From QHXW01 sp035297145 (lineage in GTDB: Bacteria; Acidobacteriota; Terriglobia; Bryobacterales; Bryobacteraceae): a stretch of DNA of 64,000 nt. A program made the position numbers and the translations under genes. The stretch lies in assembly GCA_035297145.1 (NCBI GenBank), contig DATGZN010000044.1, positions 1 through 64,000 on the forward strand, given 5' to 3'. The notes under the pieces were generated by a model. It made no database searches and was not told where the DNA came from. It saw nothing but the letters and a program-made list of their open reading frames with translations. Positions 54,048 to 64,000 of this stretch are shown here, piece by piece (the first letter of the stretch is position 1; every line of letters begins with the position of its first letter).

Positions 54048-54675
54048 GGGCAGGCGCAGGATAGCCGTACGCATCGCTATTGGCGCGGTGTGTTTACTGG
54101 CTATTCCGGTTCTGGGCTATGAGCTTCGCCTTCATGCCGGAAGGTTTCTGGTTTGCTCCAACGCGCCGGAGCCAGCCGATCTGATTCTGGTCCTCGGCGG
54201 CGATTTTTACGGGCCCAGGGTACTGAAAGGGGCTGATCTGGCCGTGCAAGGTTATGCACCGCTGGTGTTGATCAGCGGTCCTCCCTATCAGCGCGGGCGG
54301 TCGGAAGCCGAATTTGCCATTGACTTTTTGACATCCAAGGGCTATTCAAGGCGCCTGTTTCAGGCATTCGGACATCACGCGGGTTCAACGGTCACGGAAG
54401 CCACAGTCGTTGGTGCTGAGCTCAAAAGACGTCAGGTACACCGCGTAATTCTGGTGACCGCCTCGTATCATTCGCGCAGAGCGGACATAGTGTTCCGTCT
54501 CTTCTACCCAGGCATCCACTTTATCTCAGTGTCTGCTCCCGACCCCCACTATGACCCTGAGCATTGGTGGACAGACCGGGGCTCCCGGCGCCTATTCTTC
54601 TCGGAATGTAAGAAGATCGTGGGTACTGTCTTGATTGCCTATCCCGAGTTTCTGTTCGGCTGGAATCGCCAGTAA
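53992..54675 (+). CDS. YdcF/DUF218-family protein
   Basis: About 227 residues: an N-terminal membrane helix (AIGAVCLLAIPVLGYE), then DUF218 with DLILVLGGDFYGPRVLKGADL and RVILVTASYHSRRADIVFR. The family has been linked to envelope polysaccharide and vancomycin sensitivity but has no proven activity here. A TTG at 53992 overlaps the carbamoyltransferase by 56 nt; a later TTG at 54034 is also possible. Confidence 0.82.
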   Translation: MEQGSNSYLWRIRWLPAAKGRRRIAVRIAIGAVCLLAIPVLGYELRLHAGRFLVCSNAPEPADLILVLGGDFYGPRVLKGADLAVQGYAPLVLISGPPYQRGRSEAEFAIDFLTSKGYSRRLFQAFGHHAGSTVTEATVVGAELKRRQVHRVILVTASYHSRRADIVFRLFYPGIHFISVSAPDPHYDPEHWWTDRGSRRLFFSECKKIVGTVLIAYPEFLFGWNRQ

Positions 54676-54732
54676 CTTAACAGACGCTAATCTAAATCCC
54701 GTTTTTTTGCTGGATTCCCGAGGTTTGGGACT

Positions 54733-54760
54733 TTGACGAACGAGCCTGGGCCGCTACAAT
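54733..54760 (+). promoter_or_regulatory. Sigma-70-like promoter for the PilZ gene
   Basis: TTGACG at 54733-54738 and TACAAT at 54755-54760 with 16-nt spacing, upstream of the PilZ gene by about 120 nt. Confidence 0.5.
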
Positions 54761-54884
54761 CCGGTTAAATCTGATGGTGAGAAGCACGTTAGCCCGTCAC
54801 TACCTTCTGGAACATAAATTGCGTATCATTTTTAACAATAAGGACTCTAAGTCCGAACGCCACTTTGAATTTGAGGAGGGTAGT

Positions 54885-55301
54885 ATGGGCGCTGGAGCCG
54901 CCCTTAAGCGTGCTGTTGCGCCGCCAACAGAAAGCCCGCGTGACCGGCGCACAAAGCGCCGCTATCCCATTCATTTGGAAGTTCAGTACAAGCTGCTGAA
55001 ACATCGGCGGGTGGAGCGGTTGGGGGCGGGGCGAACGCTGAACATCAGCAGCGGTGGCTTGCTTTTTGAGGCCGACGGTCTTTTGCCACCCAGCGGGCCA
55101 ATTGAGTTGGCTTTAAACTGGCCGTTCCTGCTTCATGGGTCCTGCAATCTAAAACTGGTGATTCGGGGCCGAATCGTCCGCACGAACGACAGGGCTATCG
55201 CCATACGGGCCGAGTTCCATGAATTTCGCACCGCGGGCGTTCGCAGCCCATTAGTGGAAGTCACTGACGCTCAAACAGCCTTCGGAGCCTTGTCCGCCTG
55301 A
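54885..55301 (+). CDS. PilZ-domain protein
   Basis: A 138-residue c-di-GMP-binding protein: RDRRTKRRYPIHLEVQYK with the RxxxR motif and NISSGGLLFEAD with the (D/N)xSxxG motif. GGAGGAGGG precedes the ATG at 54885; the earlier in-frame ATG at 54774 is unlikely. Next to ugd, so it could control polysaccharide formation. Confidence 0.88.
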   Translation: MGAGAALKRAVAPPTESPRDRRTKRRYPIHLEVQYKLLKHRRVERLGAGRTLNISSGGLLFEADGLLPPSGPIELALNWPFLLHGSCNLKLVIRGRIVRTNDRAIAIRAEFHEFRTAGVRSPLVEVTDAQTAFGALSA

Positions 55302-55417
55302 TTGACCTCGCTTGTTGATCACGTATTTTCAGATAACACACTGAGATATCGGTAGAAAACCGCATTTGCGGGCGCATCCGGAAAGAGCTAAAACAATTCA
55401 AGGGGGAAGAATACGCT

Positions 55418-56902
55418 ATGCGCGTGACGGTGATCGGTACAGGCTATGTCGGAACAGTGACAGGAGCTTGTCTCGCGTACTTGGGGCATCGAGTCACCTG
55501 TGTGGATCTGGACGAGGAGAAGATCGCCAAGCTACAGCGCGGCGAAATGCCGATCTATGAACCGCACCTGGCGGAGCTGCTGGCTGACGGAGCGGCACGT
55601 GGAGGCATCGACTTTTCCACCGATCTGGCGCCGGCCGCCCGGGCGAGCGATGTCATCTTCATCGCGGTGGGAACTCCACCGCGCCCCAGCGGGGAGGCCA
55701 ATCTTTCATACCTGGAAGCGGCGGCGCGCAGTATCGGGGCCGCCATGGACGGCACCAAGTTCCGCGTGGTTGTGAACAAATCGACCGTTCCGGTGGGTTG
55801 CGGCAATCTGGTTGAGACGTTAGTGCGGGAGGGCGTTCGCGAGACCCACCCGGGAGAAGAGAAGCGTGTTCGCTTCGGGGTGGCCAGCAATCCGGAGTTT
55901 CTGCGGGAGGGCAGCGCCATCGCCGACTCGCTCTATCCCGATCGCATCGTTTTGGGCGCCGAAGAGGAGTGCACCACCGAGGCTTTGCGAGAACTATATG
56001 CCCCGATGATCGAACAGACTTTCACTCCGCCGTCCTACATGCCACGGCCCGCCGGTGTGTCGCGCGTGCCGCTGGTGACTACCACTTTGACCAGCGCCGA
56101 AATGATCAAATACGCCGCAAACACTTTCCTGGCCATGAAGATCGGTTTCGCCAACGAGGCCGCCAATCTTTGCGAACGCGTAGGCGCGGACGTGAAGGAA
56201 GTGATGGCGGGAATCGGCCTCGACTCGCGGATCGGCGGCAAGTTCCTGAGCGCAGGCCTGGGGTGGGGCGGAAGCTGTTTTGGGAAGGACGTTCAGTCCC
56301 TTCTCCACACTGCCGAGGAGTATGGTTATCAGGCACGCTTGCTGGAGGCTGCGCTGGCGGTGAATCGCGCGCAGCGGCAGGTAGTGATCCAAAAGCTGCA
56401 GGAGAAACTATTCATCCTCAAGGGCCGAACCATTGCGCTCCTGGGCCTTGCCTTCAAACCGGATACCGACGATCTCCGCGATGCTCCCAGCCTCCAGATT
56501 GCCGAGCGGCTGATCCAGTTGGGCGCCCGCGTGAAGGCGTATGATCCCATCGCGATGCCGGCGTGCCAAGCGCAGCACCCCGAACTGCGCATCCAGTACT
56601 GTGATTCGGTTCGCAGCGTTGTGCTGGATGCCGACGCCGTTGTGTTGGTCACCGAGTGGGATGAATTCCGGCACGTCGATCTGGAGCAGATCGCGCACTT
56701 GATGCACCAGCCGGTTCTGGTGGATGGACGCAACCTTTACGATCCTGAAACGGCGCGAAACGCCGGTTTCGATTATAGCGGTATCGGCCGGTCTACCCGC
56801 GCGCGCGCGTCTCGCAATTCTCAAAAGGGAGATGCCCACCCTGTGAACTCCCAGGCTTCCCCCGAACCAGTGGCGGCCCTGGTGGATGCCACTCGCAAAT
56901 AA
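55418..56902 (+). CDS. ugd: UDP-glucose 6-dehydrogenase
   Basis: A 494-residue enzyme making UDP-glucuronate from UDP-glucose and NAD. MRVTVIGTGYVGTVTGACLAYLGH is the NAD fold; the catalytic Cys287 is in WGGSCFGKDVQSL; NPEFLREGSAI and PDTDDLRDAPSL are conserved. The extra C-terminal ~50 residues are low in structure. AAGGGGGAA precedes the ATG. The next gene overlaps by 17 nt. Confidence 0.96.
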   Translation: MRVTVIGTGYVGTVTGACLAYLGHRVTCVDLDEEKIAKLQRGEMPIYEPHLAELLADGAARGGIDFSTDLAPAARASDVIFIAVGTPPRPSGEANLSYLEAAARSIGAAMDGTKFRVVVNKSTVPVGCGNLVETLVREGVRETHPGEEKRVRFGVASNPEFLREGSAIADSLYPDRIVLGAEEECTTEALRELYAPMIEQTFTPPSYMPRPAGVSRVPLVTTTLTSAEMIKYAANTFLAMKIGFANEAANLCERVGADVKEVMAGIGLDSRIGGKFLSAGLGWGGSCFGKDVQSLLHTAEEYGYQARLLEAALAVNRAQRQVVIQKLQEKLFILKGRTIALLGLAFKPDTDDLRDAPSLQIAERLIQLGARVKAYDPIAMPACQAQHPELRIQYCDSVRSVVLDADAVVLVTEWDEFRHVDLEQIAHLMHQPVLVDGRNLYDPETARNAGFDYSGIGRSTRARASRNSQKGDAHPVNSQASPEPVAALVDATRK

Positions 56903-57479
56903 GCTGTGGCTGATTCGCCACGGCGAAACGGAATGGAGCCGCTCCGGCGCGCACACCGGACGCACCGATCTTCCTCTCACACCAGCCGGCGAGGCTAAAG
57001 CCACGGCCATCGGGCGCTATCTCCGTGGAATGAAGTTTGCGCTGGTCCTGACCAGCCCGCTGCAGCGAGCGCGCGAAACCTGCCGGCTCGCCGGATATGG
57101 AGACATCGCACAACTGGAGCCCGACCTCATGGAGTGGTCCTATGGCGCGTATGAAGGCCGCACCTCCGCGGAGATTCGCCAGGAAATTCCGGGGTGGAAC
57201 ATCTGGATAAACGGAGTGGCCAGCGGGGAAACGGTGGAACAAGTCGGCGCCCGCGCGCGCCGGGTGATCGAACGAGCGTCCACCGCCGAGGGTGACGCAG
57301 CGCTGTTTGCGCACGGCCATGTTCTGCGCATACTCACCGCATGCTGGCTCGGGCTCGAGCCGGCGGCCGGCCGCCTGTTTGCGTTCGAGACCGCGTGCCT
57401 GAGCGTGCTGGGGTATGAGCGCGAAATTCGCGTGATCGAGCGGTGGAATGAATCGCCGGAAGAGCGCGACGCCGCATGA
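56886..57479 (+). CDS. Histidine phosphatase (phosphoglycerate-mutase-like)
   Basis: A 197-residue branch-1 histidine phosphatase: LIRHGETEWSRSGAHTGRTDLPLT with the catalytic RHG, LTSPLQRARETC and a second His in LFAHGHVLRIL. Could be a phosphatase of small sugars or CobC-type. Overlaps ugd, suggesting shared translation. Confidence 0.9.
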   Translation: MPLANKLWLIRHGETEWSRSGAHTGRTDLPLTPAGEAKATAIGRYLRGMKFALVLTSPLQRARETCRLAGYGDIAQLEPDLMEWSYGAYEGRTSAEIRQEIPGWNIWINGVASGETVEQVGARARRVIERASTAEGDAALFAHGHVLRILTACWLGLEPAAGRLFAFETACLSVLGYEREIRVIERWNESPEERDAA

Positions 57480-57496
57480 GCCCTGCGATTTTCGGA

Positions 57497-57527
57497 TTGA
57501 CACGCCGCTTTTGCGGCTGCCTACAAT
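57497..57527 (+). promoter_or_regulatory. Sigma-70-like promoter for the lipoprotein gene, leaderless
   Basis: TTGACA at 57497-57502 and TACAAT at 57522-57527, 19-nt spacing. The expected start site about 7 nt after the -10 coincides with the ATG at 57534, so the message may be leaderless. Confidence 0.5.
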
Positions 57528-57533
57528 GAATTG

Positions 57534-58472
57534 ATGGAGTTGCGCCGTGTCGCTGCTACCGCTGCGCTCTCGTGCTCGGTCCTGGTCCTGACGTCTTGTC
57601 TGGCGCGTCAGCGCTCAATTCCGCGGATCAAGTCGGCGGCCACGCAGAAGCTTCTGACCGCCGACAAAGAAGCGTTGTTGCATATCCTGCAAAGCGAATC
57701 TCAATTGGTAGAGACGCTCTCCGCTACCGTCGACATGGTTCCATCGCTGGGAAGCGCGAACAAGGGCAAGATCACCGAGTATAAGGACTTCATTGCCTAC
57801 ATTCGATACAAAAAGCCCGTGGACATCCGCATTATCGGGCTCCTTCCCGTAGTGCGGACTACCGCTTTCGACATGGTGGCGAATGGCGCCGATTTTCGCC
57901 TGTATCTTCCGACCAAGGACCGTTTAATCGAGGGCCGCAACGAGCCTCCCGCAAAACCTTCGCCCAACAAACTCGAGAACATGAGGCCTGCGGTTTTTCT
58001 AGATGCCCTGTTTATCCCGCCGCCTGCACCCAACCAGACCATATTTGCGAAAGACTTCACCGACGAAGACAACGCAATCTATATCCTGCAGATCCTGGAC
58101 CTCGGTCCGGACGGCCAGATGCGCGGAGAGCGGGAAATTTGGTTCGACCGGCTCAATCTCCACATCAGGCGTCAGATGAGCTACGACGAAAAGGGCGAGA
58201 CTCTCTCCGACGTGCGCTACAACGGCTGGAAGAACCATAACGGGGTGCCGTTTCCCACCGTCATCGATATCAACCGCCCGCAAGATGAGTATGGCGTGGT
58301 GATGACCGTGCAGAAAGTGGAAATCAACAAGCCGATCACCGGCGACCAGTTTGTGATGGAGAAGCCGCCGGAAGGCACTGTCATACAGGTGCTGGGAAGC
58401 AAGCCTGACGAAGCGGCGGGGGCGGCAACGCCTGCCGATTCTTCGGCCGCACGAAAGAAGAAGAACGATTGA
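57534..58472 (+). CDS. Outer-membrane lipoprotein (LolA/DUF4292-like) linked to exporter
   Basis: A 312-residue lipoprotein: signal ending LVLTSCLARQ with lipobox Cys. The mature part has the LolA/LolB-like beta fold (ATVDMVPSLGSANKGKIT). Its stop overlaps the TTG start of the MacB-like permease (TTGA), implying work together with the exporter, possibly in lipid or lipoprotein traffic. Confidence 0.78.
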   Translation: MELRRVAATAALSCSVLVLTSCLARQRSIPRIKSAATQKLLTADKEALLHILQSESQLVETLSATVDMVPSLGSANKGKITEYKDFIAYIRYKKPVDIRIIGLLPVVRTTAFDMVANGADFRLYLPTKDRLIEGRNEPPAKPSPNKLENMRPAVFLDALFIPPPAPNQTIFAKDFTDEDNAIYILQILDLGPDGQMRGEREIWFDRLNLHIRRQMSYDEKGETLSDVRYNGWKNHNGVPFPTVIDINRPQDEYGVVMTVQKVEINKPITGDQFVMEKPPEGTVIQVLGSKPDEAAGAATPADSSAARKKKND

Positions 58473-59552
58473 CCTTCAAACTCATCTTCGAAAACATGCG
58501 GTACCGGCCATTGCGCAGCCTTTTGAGCGCGCTGTTGATTGCGATTCCGGTGACGCTGATTCTGACGCTGGTGGGGATGAGCGAGGGGATGCTGGCGGAA
58601 TCGGCGCGACGCATGCGTGGCATCGGTGCGGATATTATGGTGCGGCCGGCAAATAGTTCGTTCGTCGGTTTTAGCGGCGCCCCATTGTCCGAGAACCTAG
58701 TACCCGCGCTGGCTAAAGAACCCCACGTCGTTCTTGCTGTAGGAGTAATTGTGCAGGGAACCGGCGCCGTTAGCAACGTGACCGGGGTGAATCTCGACGA
58801 ATTCAAACGCATGAGCGGTGGCTTTGAGTACTCGCAAGGCGGTCCTTTCAAGCAACCCGGCGACATCCTGGTCAGTAAATACTATGCCCGGCAGCAGAAT
58901 GTGCGCCTGGAAGATACTGTCAAGATTCTGAATCATTCCTGGCGTGTGGCGGGGATTTTTGAGCCGGGTAAGCTGGCGAACGTGGTGCTGCCGCTGAAGG
59001 TGGTGCAGGACCTGACGGCGAACGCCGGGAAGCTCACACTCATCTATCTCAAAGTGGATAATCCGGCGAATGTTGGTGCCGTGGTTGACGATCTCAAGGG
59101 GAAACTCAATGCCACGGTTGTGCCCATGGAGGATTACCTTTCGCTCATCTCGGTCGACAACGTTCCCGGCCTGCGTCCATTCATCAACGTGATTATTGGG
59201 ATCGGCGTCGTGATTGGCTTCGCGGTGGTCTGCCTCTCCATGTACATGGCGGTGCTGCAGCGCACCCGCGAGATTGGAATTCTGAAGTCGCTTGGCGCTT
59301 CAAAAGGATATGTGCTCGGGTTGGTGGTGGCGGAGGCACTCGTGATCGGCTTCTTCGGGACTGTGGCCGGCATTCTGCTCAGCTTCGCCGGACGCTGGCT
59401 CATCATGACCCTGGTCCCCGCTTCTTTGACTCAGGCGATTGTGCCCAACTGGTGGCCCATCGCCGGTGCCATCGTCCTCGTTGCCTCGCTGCTCGGTGCG
59501 CTCTATCCCGGTTTACGCGCCGCGCGGCAGGATCCCATCGAAGCGCTCGCGT

Positions 59553-59560
<8 letters not shown>
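58469..59560 (+). CDS. MacB/FtsX-type ABC permease
   Basis: A 363-residue permease: one N-terminal helix (LLSALLIAIPVTLILTLVG), a periplasmic domain and three C-terminal helices ending YPGLRAARQDPIEALAYE. Single-set version of the MacB fold. TTG start overlaps the preceding lipoprotein stop; its own stop overlaps the ATPase start by 8 nt. Confidence 0.93.
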
Positions 59561-60245
<685 letters not shown>

Positions 60246-60309
60246 GCAGCCTCCGATCAGGGGCTGGGCTGTTGACGTAAAATGACCAGACCTTCCGGAG
60301 GTGGAGTAG

Positions 60310-62172
60310 GTGTCAAGGACAACAATGATTGAATGCGCGGGAAGGCTGGCACTTTGTCTTTCGCTGGCCTATGCGCCGGCGCGCGCAGCCGAGTTGTTCG
60401 AGAAATCCGAAGTCATGGTTCCGATGCGCGATGGAGTCAAGTTGCATACGGTCATCTTCACTCCGAAAGACCGCGCGGGAGCGCTGCCGATCCTGTTTGA
60501 GCGAACTCCCTACGGTGTCGCTTTGGATCCGGCCCAAAGCGGAACCGATAGCGCGTGGAGCCGGTTCCTGGCCAACAAGGAATTTCTGATCAACGATGGC
60601 TACATCTTCGCTTTTCAGGACATCCGTGGCCGGTTCAAATCGGAAGGCGAATTCGTTATGCAACGGCCTCCTCGCAACCGGGCCGAACGAGGCTCCGTCG
60701 ATGAGAGCACCGACGGGTACGATTCGATCGATTGGTTGGTGAAGAATGTCCCGGGTAACAATGGGCGCGCCGGCATCCTGGGGATTTCCTATGGCGGCTG
60801 GCTAGTCACCATGGCACTGCTCGACCCGCACCCAGCCCTGAAGGCGGCCTCCGAGCAGGCAACCCCCGCCGACATGTTTCTGGGCGACGACTTCCACCAC
60901 AATGGCGCCTTCCGCCTTAGCTATGGGTTCGAGTATGCGGCCTTGCTTGAGACGGCAAAGGAAGCCAACACAAACTTCGCTTTTGATCGCGCTGACACCT
61001 ACCAGTGGTATCTCGATCTCGGCGTGCTCTCGAATGTCAACGAGAGATATTTTCATGGCCGGATGCCAACCTGGAACGATTTCGTTGCGCATCCGAACTA
61101 CGATGAGTTCTGGCAAAAGCAGGCCTTTCCTCGATACATCAATGGCTCGCCTACGGTGCCAAATCTCAACGTCGCGGGCTGGTGGGATCAGGAGGATTTT
61201 TACGGACCGGTAAAGGTCTATGAGCTGTTCGAGAAGTCCGATCCGCATCATCTGAATTACCTGGTGGCAGGCCCGTGGAACCATGGCGGCTGGGCCCGCA
61301 CCGACGGCAGCAAGCTCGGCGAGATCCCGTTTGACAGCAACACCAGCAAATATTTTCGCCAGCATATTGAAGCGCCGTGGTTCGCTTACTGGCTGCATGA
61401 CAAAGGCACGCGCGATTTCGCTGAAGCCACGGTTTTTCAGACTGGCAGCAACCGATGGGAGAAATACGATTCGTGGCCGCCCGCATCCATCCGCCCCACG
61501 AACATCTACATGCGGTCCGGGGGCAAGCTGTCGTTCGATCCGCCGGCCGCGGACGAAAATGACACTTTCGATAGCTACGTGTCCGATCCCGCGCATCCGG
61601 TGCCGTACCGGCATCGGCCAGTCTCCCCGACCTACCCCGGCGGCGGCTGGCCCAGTTGGCTCGTGGAAGACCAGCGGTTCGTGGATAACCGTCCCGATGT
61701 TCTCACCTGGCAAACCGAGCCGCTGAAGAACGACATCAAAATGGCAGGCGATATTGTGGCGCAGATTTTTGCCTCAAGCTCCGGCAGCGATTCCGATTGG
61801 GTGGCCAAGCTGATCGACGTGTATCCGGAGGCCTACCCGCAAGACCCGCATTTGGCGGGCTACGAGTTAATGATCGCGGATGAGATATTGCGCGGGCGGT
61901 TCCGCAATAGCTTCGAGCATCCCGCGGCCATCGCGCCGGGAGCCATTACGCCATACACCATCGACCTGCACACCAACGATCACGCTTTTCTCAAGGGTCA
62001 CCGCATCATGGTACAGATCCAAAGCACCTGGTTTCCGTTATATGATGTCAACCCGCAAACGTTCGTGGAGAACATCTTCAGCGCGCGGGCATCCGACTAT
62101 CAGAAGGCCACCCAAAAGGTGTACCGCTCGCCGTCGGCGGCTTCTCATATCGTGCTGCCGGCCGTGCCCTGA
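60310..62172 (+). CDS. CocE/NonD-type alpha/beta hydrolase (X-Pro dipeptidyl-peptidase-like)
   Basis: A 620-residue secreted hydrolase with signal peptide (LALCLSLAYAPARA). The nucleophile Ser160 is in GISYGGWLV. A C-terminal beta jelly-roll domain (VDLHTNDHAFLKGHRIMV-like) follows the alpha/beta core, as in cocaine esterase and glutaryl-7-ACA acylase. GTG start with GGAGG upstream. Confidence 0.93.
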   Translation: MSRTTMIECAGRLALCLSLAYAPARAAELFEKSEVMVPMRDGVKLHTVIFTPKDRAGALPILFERTPYGVALDPAQSGTDSAWSRFLANKEFLINDGYIFAFQDIRGRFKSEGEFVMQRPPRNRAERGSVDESTDGYDSIDWLVKNVPGNNGRAGILGISYGGWLVTMALLDPHPALKAASEQATPADMFLGDDFHHNGAFRLSYGFEYAALLETAKEANTNFAFDRADTYQWYLDLGVLSNVNERYFHGRMPTWNDFVAHPNYDEFWQKQAFPRYINGSPTVPNLNVAGWWDQEDFYGPVKVYELFEKSDPHHLNYLVAGPWNHGGWARTDGSKLGEIPFDSNTSKYFRQHIEAPWFAYWLHDKGTRDFAEATVFQTGSNRWEKYDSWPPASIRPTNIYMRSGGKLSFDPPAADENDTFDSYVSDPAHPVPYRHRPVSPTYPGGGWPSWLVEDQRFVDNRPDVLTWQTEPLKNDIKMAGDIVAQIFASSSGSDSDWVAKLIDVYPEAYPQDPHLAGYELMIADEILRGRFRNSFEHPAAIAPGAITPYTIDLHTNDHAFLKGHRIMVQIQSTWFPLYDVNPQTFVENIFSARASDYQKATQKVYRSPSAASHIVLPAVP

Positions 62173-62192
62173 GCTCCAGCAGTACGGGCGGA

Positions 62193-62849
62193 TTACGGTT
62201 GCTGCGTGACGTCGCGGTGACGGTCGATCCACCATGCCCAGAGCGGCACGAGCCAAAGTGCGAGGGCGAAGACTGCTATGGCGTGGGCACTGGGCGGCGG
62301 CGGGCCGAGGATGTTCGCGACATACGTCAGAAGTCCGAACGCCAGGAACCCCCACAAAGAGTAGGAACCTACGCGATCGCGGGCGCGAGTCATCGACAAA
62401 TACAGCCAAGCGCCCGCTACATACATTGCGACCTCAATTGCAATCGTGGCCGGAATCGAGTTCCACAAACCGAGGCCGACGCGCGGGCCGCCAGGATACA
62501 GCGGCATGTCGGGACGGTGGGTGACGAAATCAAGCACCCAATGGCTCACCACGCTGAAGGCGATCACGACCGCGCCGCGAATGTAGCGCGTCAGTGCCCA
62601 ATACAACAGCGCGAACAGCACGCCCCAGCCGCAGGCCGTGAGAAGGCTATGGGAGATGGGATAGCTGACGAAATCGAGCGGAGTGAAAGCGGTGTTGCCG
62701 GGATCGATGCGCACCTGCTCCCAACCCAGCAACAGGAAGATCGGCCAAAGCAGATCGAGCAGATTCGGGGCCGCCATCAGCACGCCCAGAGACGCGCGCG
62801 GCGCGACACGCTTGGAAGCCAACCCGACGGCGAAGTGCCCGATGAACAT
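62193..62849 (-). CDS. Membrane protein, predicted metal-dependent hydrolase (YdjM/DUF457-like)
   Basis: A 218-residue polytopic protein beginning MFIGHFAVGLASKRVAP. HFxxG and SHWVLDFVTHRPD hold His and Asp in the metal-ligand pattern of the LexA-regulated YdjM family. Coupled by TGATG to the DinB-like gene upstream. Confidence 0.78.
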   Translation of the reverse strand: MFIGHFAVGLASKRVAPRASLGVLMAAPNLLDLLWPIFLLLGWEQVRIDPGNTAFTPLDFVSYPISHSLLTACGWGVLFALLYWALTRYIRGAVVIAFSVVSHWVLDFVTHRPDMPLYPGGPRVGLGLWNSIPATIAIEVAMYVAGAWLYLSMTRARDRVGSYSLWGFLAFGLLTYVANILGPPPPSAHAIAVFALALWLVPLWAWWIDRHRDVTQQP

Positions 62850-63358
62850 CAGTGCGGCATTTTCCCGAACGGCACGCGGCGCTGGTACATCTGATAAATA
62901 TGATGCGCTTCGTGATGCACCATGTACTCGATCTGGAAGTGCACGTCGTAATGCGGAAAATCGGGGTGCCTGCCCGGGCGGTGCCACGCCGCCGGCGATA
63001 ACTCTTCGAGCCGCCCGGCCAGCCGTTCCCGATCTTCCAGGAAAGCCGTGATGCCGTCTTGAGCAGGCCGTGCAATCATCTTTTCGAACTCCACATCGCC
63101 ATCCGGCATGTACGATGCGATGGCCGGATTATCCTGAGCGAGCACCGCATTCACGCGGCCTTCGAATATTTGCTGGACGCGATGCAGGTGGCAGACCAAT
63201 TCCTTCAGCGACCATTTATCAGGTGTGGTGCGCTTGGCGAGCGAGGCTTCGTCGAGACCTGAGGTAAGGCGCACCACGTCGCCGGCCTGCTGGCGTAGGC
63301 GCGCCACCAATTGGCGGTGGGCTTCGTGCTTATCGGAATGCGTGTGATGTGCGGACAT
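62849..63358 (-). CDS. DinB-like four-helix metalloprotein
   Basis: A 169-residue DinB_2 protein. Metal-binding His residues are visible in LVCHLHRV and MVHHEAHHIYQM. Related to bacillithiol transferases or damage-inducible proteins. Overlaps the membrane hydrolase gene. Confidence 0.87.
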   Translation of the reverse strand: MSAHHTHSDKHEAHRQLVARLRQQAGDVVRLTSGLDEASLAKRTTPDKWSLKELVCHLHRVQQIFEGRVNAVLAQDNPAIASYMPDGDVEFEKMIARPAQDGITAFLEDRERLAGRLEELSPAAWHRPGRHPDFPHYDVHFQIEYMVHHEAHHIYQMYQRRVPFGKMPH

Positions 63359-63364
63359 GGTCTC

Positions 63365-64000
63365 CTAACTCCAGCGGCCCGAGAGCGCCTTCACGGGCTC
63401 GGCAATGGATTGAAAACGAATGAGCCGGATCGCGTCGCTGCCTTTGATGGAAAGGAGCGGCATCAGGCCATGATCGAGAATGGTTTCGGCTGCCTGTTCG
63501 GTAAGCAGCGCCTCGGCGCAGGGCTTGAGGTGCGATTCGCCATCGGCACGATGCACGTAGAGAGGCAGCCCGCTGATTTCGCCCACTTCGCCGGGACGCA
63601 GATCCCATCCCGATTCAGAGAACGCCTCTCCCAATAAATACGTGCAGGCCAAACCCGGATTTCCCCAGAGGTAATCTTCATGCCGCGGCGGGTTGCCGAA
63701 CTCCTCGAAAGCGAAATGTTCCGTGGAGTTCGTCTGCTTGCCGTAAGGAAGCCGCAGCAGGAAGCGGGGGAGCGCCAGGCCGATCCAGGTTGCCTGCGGG
63801 ATGCGGCGCAGTGCGTTCCAGGAATCTTTATCGACGGTCCGCCAGCGCCGCGGCTCGGGAGTCTCACCGAGCGAGTTGCATCCAAAAATCGCCGGCGAGG
63901 CGCCCGCCAGGAACGGAGCGCGTGCATGCTTGGCCACGGCAGCCATGCGGCCCAGCAGGCGAACATCATCGTCGGTTTGATCGAAAGTGTAGTTACCTGC
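63365..64000 (-). CDS. tssC: Type VI secretion sheath large subunit TssC (C-terminal part, cut by window edge)
   Basis: The 211 residues visible match the C-terminal half of TssC: NYTFDQTDDDVRLLGRMAAV, AKHARAPFLAGASPAI and LPRFLLRLPYGKQT. The N-terminus lies beyond 64000. A T6SS gene cluster is expected to continue to the right. Confidence 0.87.
   Translation of the reverse strand, partial: AGNYTFDQTDDDVRLLGRMAAVAKHARAPFLAGASPAIFGCNSLGETPEPRRWRTVDKDSWNALRRIPQATWIGLALPRFLLRLPYGKQTNSTEHFAFEEFGNPPRHEDYLWGNPGLACTYLLGEAFSESGWDLRPGEVGEISGLPLYVHRADGESHLKPCAEALLTEQAAETILDHGLMPLLSIKGSDAIRLIRFQSIAEPVKALSGRWS

Overview
The window looks like a piece of an acidobacterial chromosome, most likely Bryobacterales/Solibacter-like. 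Reasons: GC-rich coding sequence, an 822-residue orphan FtsX/MacB permease of the acidobacterial duplicated type, DUF4331, GH27 and GH130 secreted enzymes, a Tat-exported DegT-like protein, dispersed palindromic repeats, and a T6SS gene at the right edge. This is inferred from gene content only.

Region 1 (1-6.8 kb) is an accessory island lying against the 3' end of a tRNA-Ala(CGC) gene. A tyrosine recombinase runs into the tRNA. The cargo is a PfkB/nucleoside 2-deoxyribosyltransferase fusion, a QueC-like/nitroreductase fusion broken by a 13-bp tandem duplication, an OGG/HhH-GPD-like DNA glycosylase and a D12-class adenine methyltransferase. QueC-like plus OGG-like genes recall the accessory set of type IV CBASS. 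No CD-NTase or TGT-like gene is visible, and at least one gene is decayed.

Region 2 (6.8-12.3 kb) carries tatC, a TatA/B protein, the orphan permease, a YCII-like protein and hpt.

Region 3 (12.3-18.2 kb) is a compact type III-A CRISPR effector operon, cas10-csm2-csm3-csm4-csm5, continuing without a gap into msrA and a UBP-type zinc-finger gene. Cas10 has no HD domain but keeps the GGDD cyclase motif, and Csm3 keeps its target-cleavage Asp. No array, cas1, cas2, cas6 or csm6-like effector is present in the window.

Region 4 (18.2-28.3 kb) is mainly housekeeping: a degenerate GGDEF protein, purM-purN, dtd, acpS, a CDP-alcohol phosphatidyltransferase, greA, a subtilase, adk and a serine hydrolase.

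Region 5 (28.3-43.3 kb) has a HEAT-repeat protein, a DUF4331 protein, tRNA-Arg(CCG), an operon of a DCC-LMF fusion, an amidohydrolase and a Tat-signal DegT-fold protein, a three-gene Tad-like pseudopilin/VWA operon, and an overlapping run mlaE-mlaF-mlaD-ydjC/hpnK-rsmI, then a P1-family peptidase.

Region 6 (43.3-64 kb) has a sigma-like/zinc-finger pair, secreted proteins, GH27, VOC, AraC, an ArsR-AHSA1 pair with a textbook operator-promoter, GH130, a carbamoyltransferase, YdcF, PilZ, UDP-glucose dehydrogenase, a histidine phosphatase, a lipoprotein with a MacB-type exporter, a CocE-type hydrolase, a membrane hydrolase, a DinB protein and the C-terminal end of TssC at the right edge.
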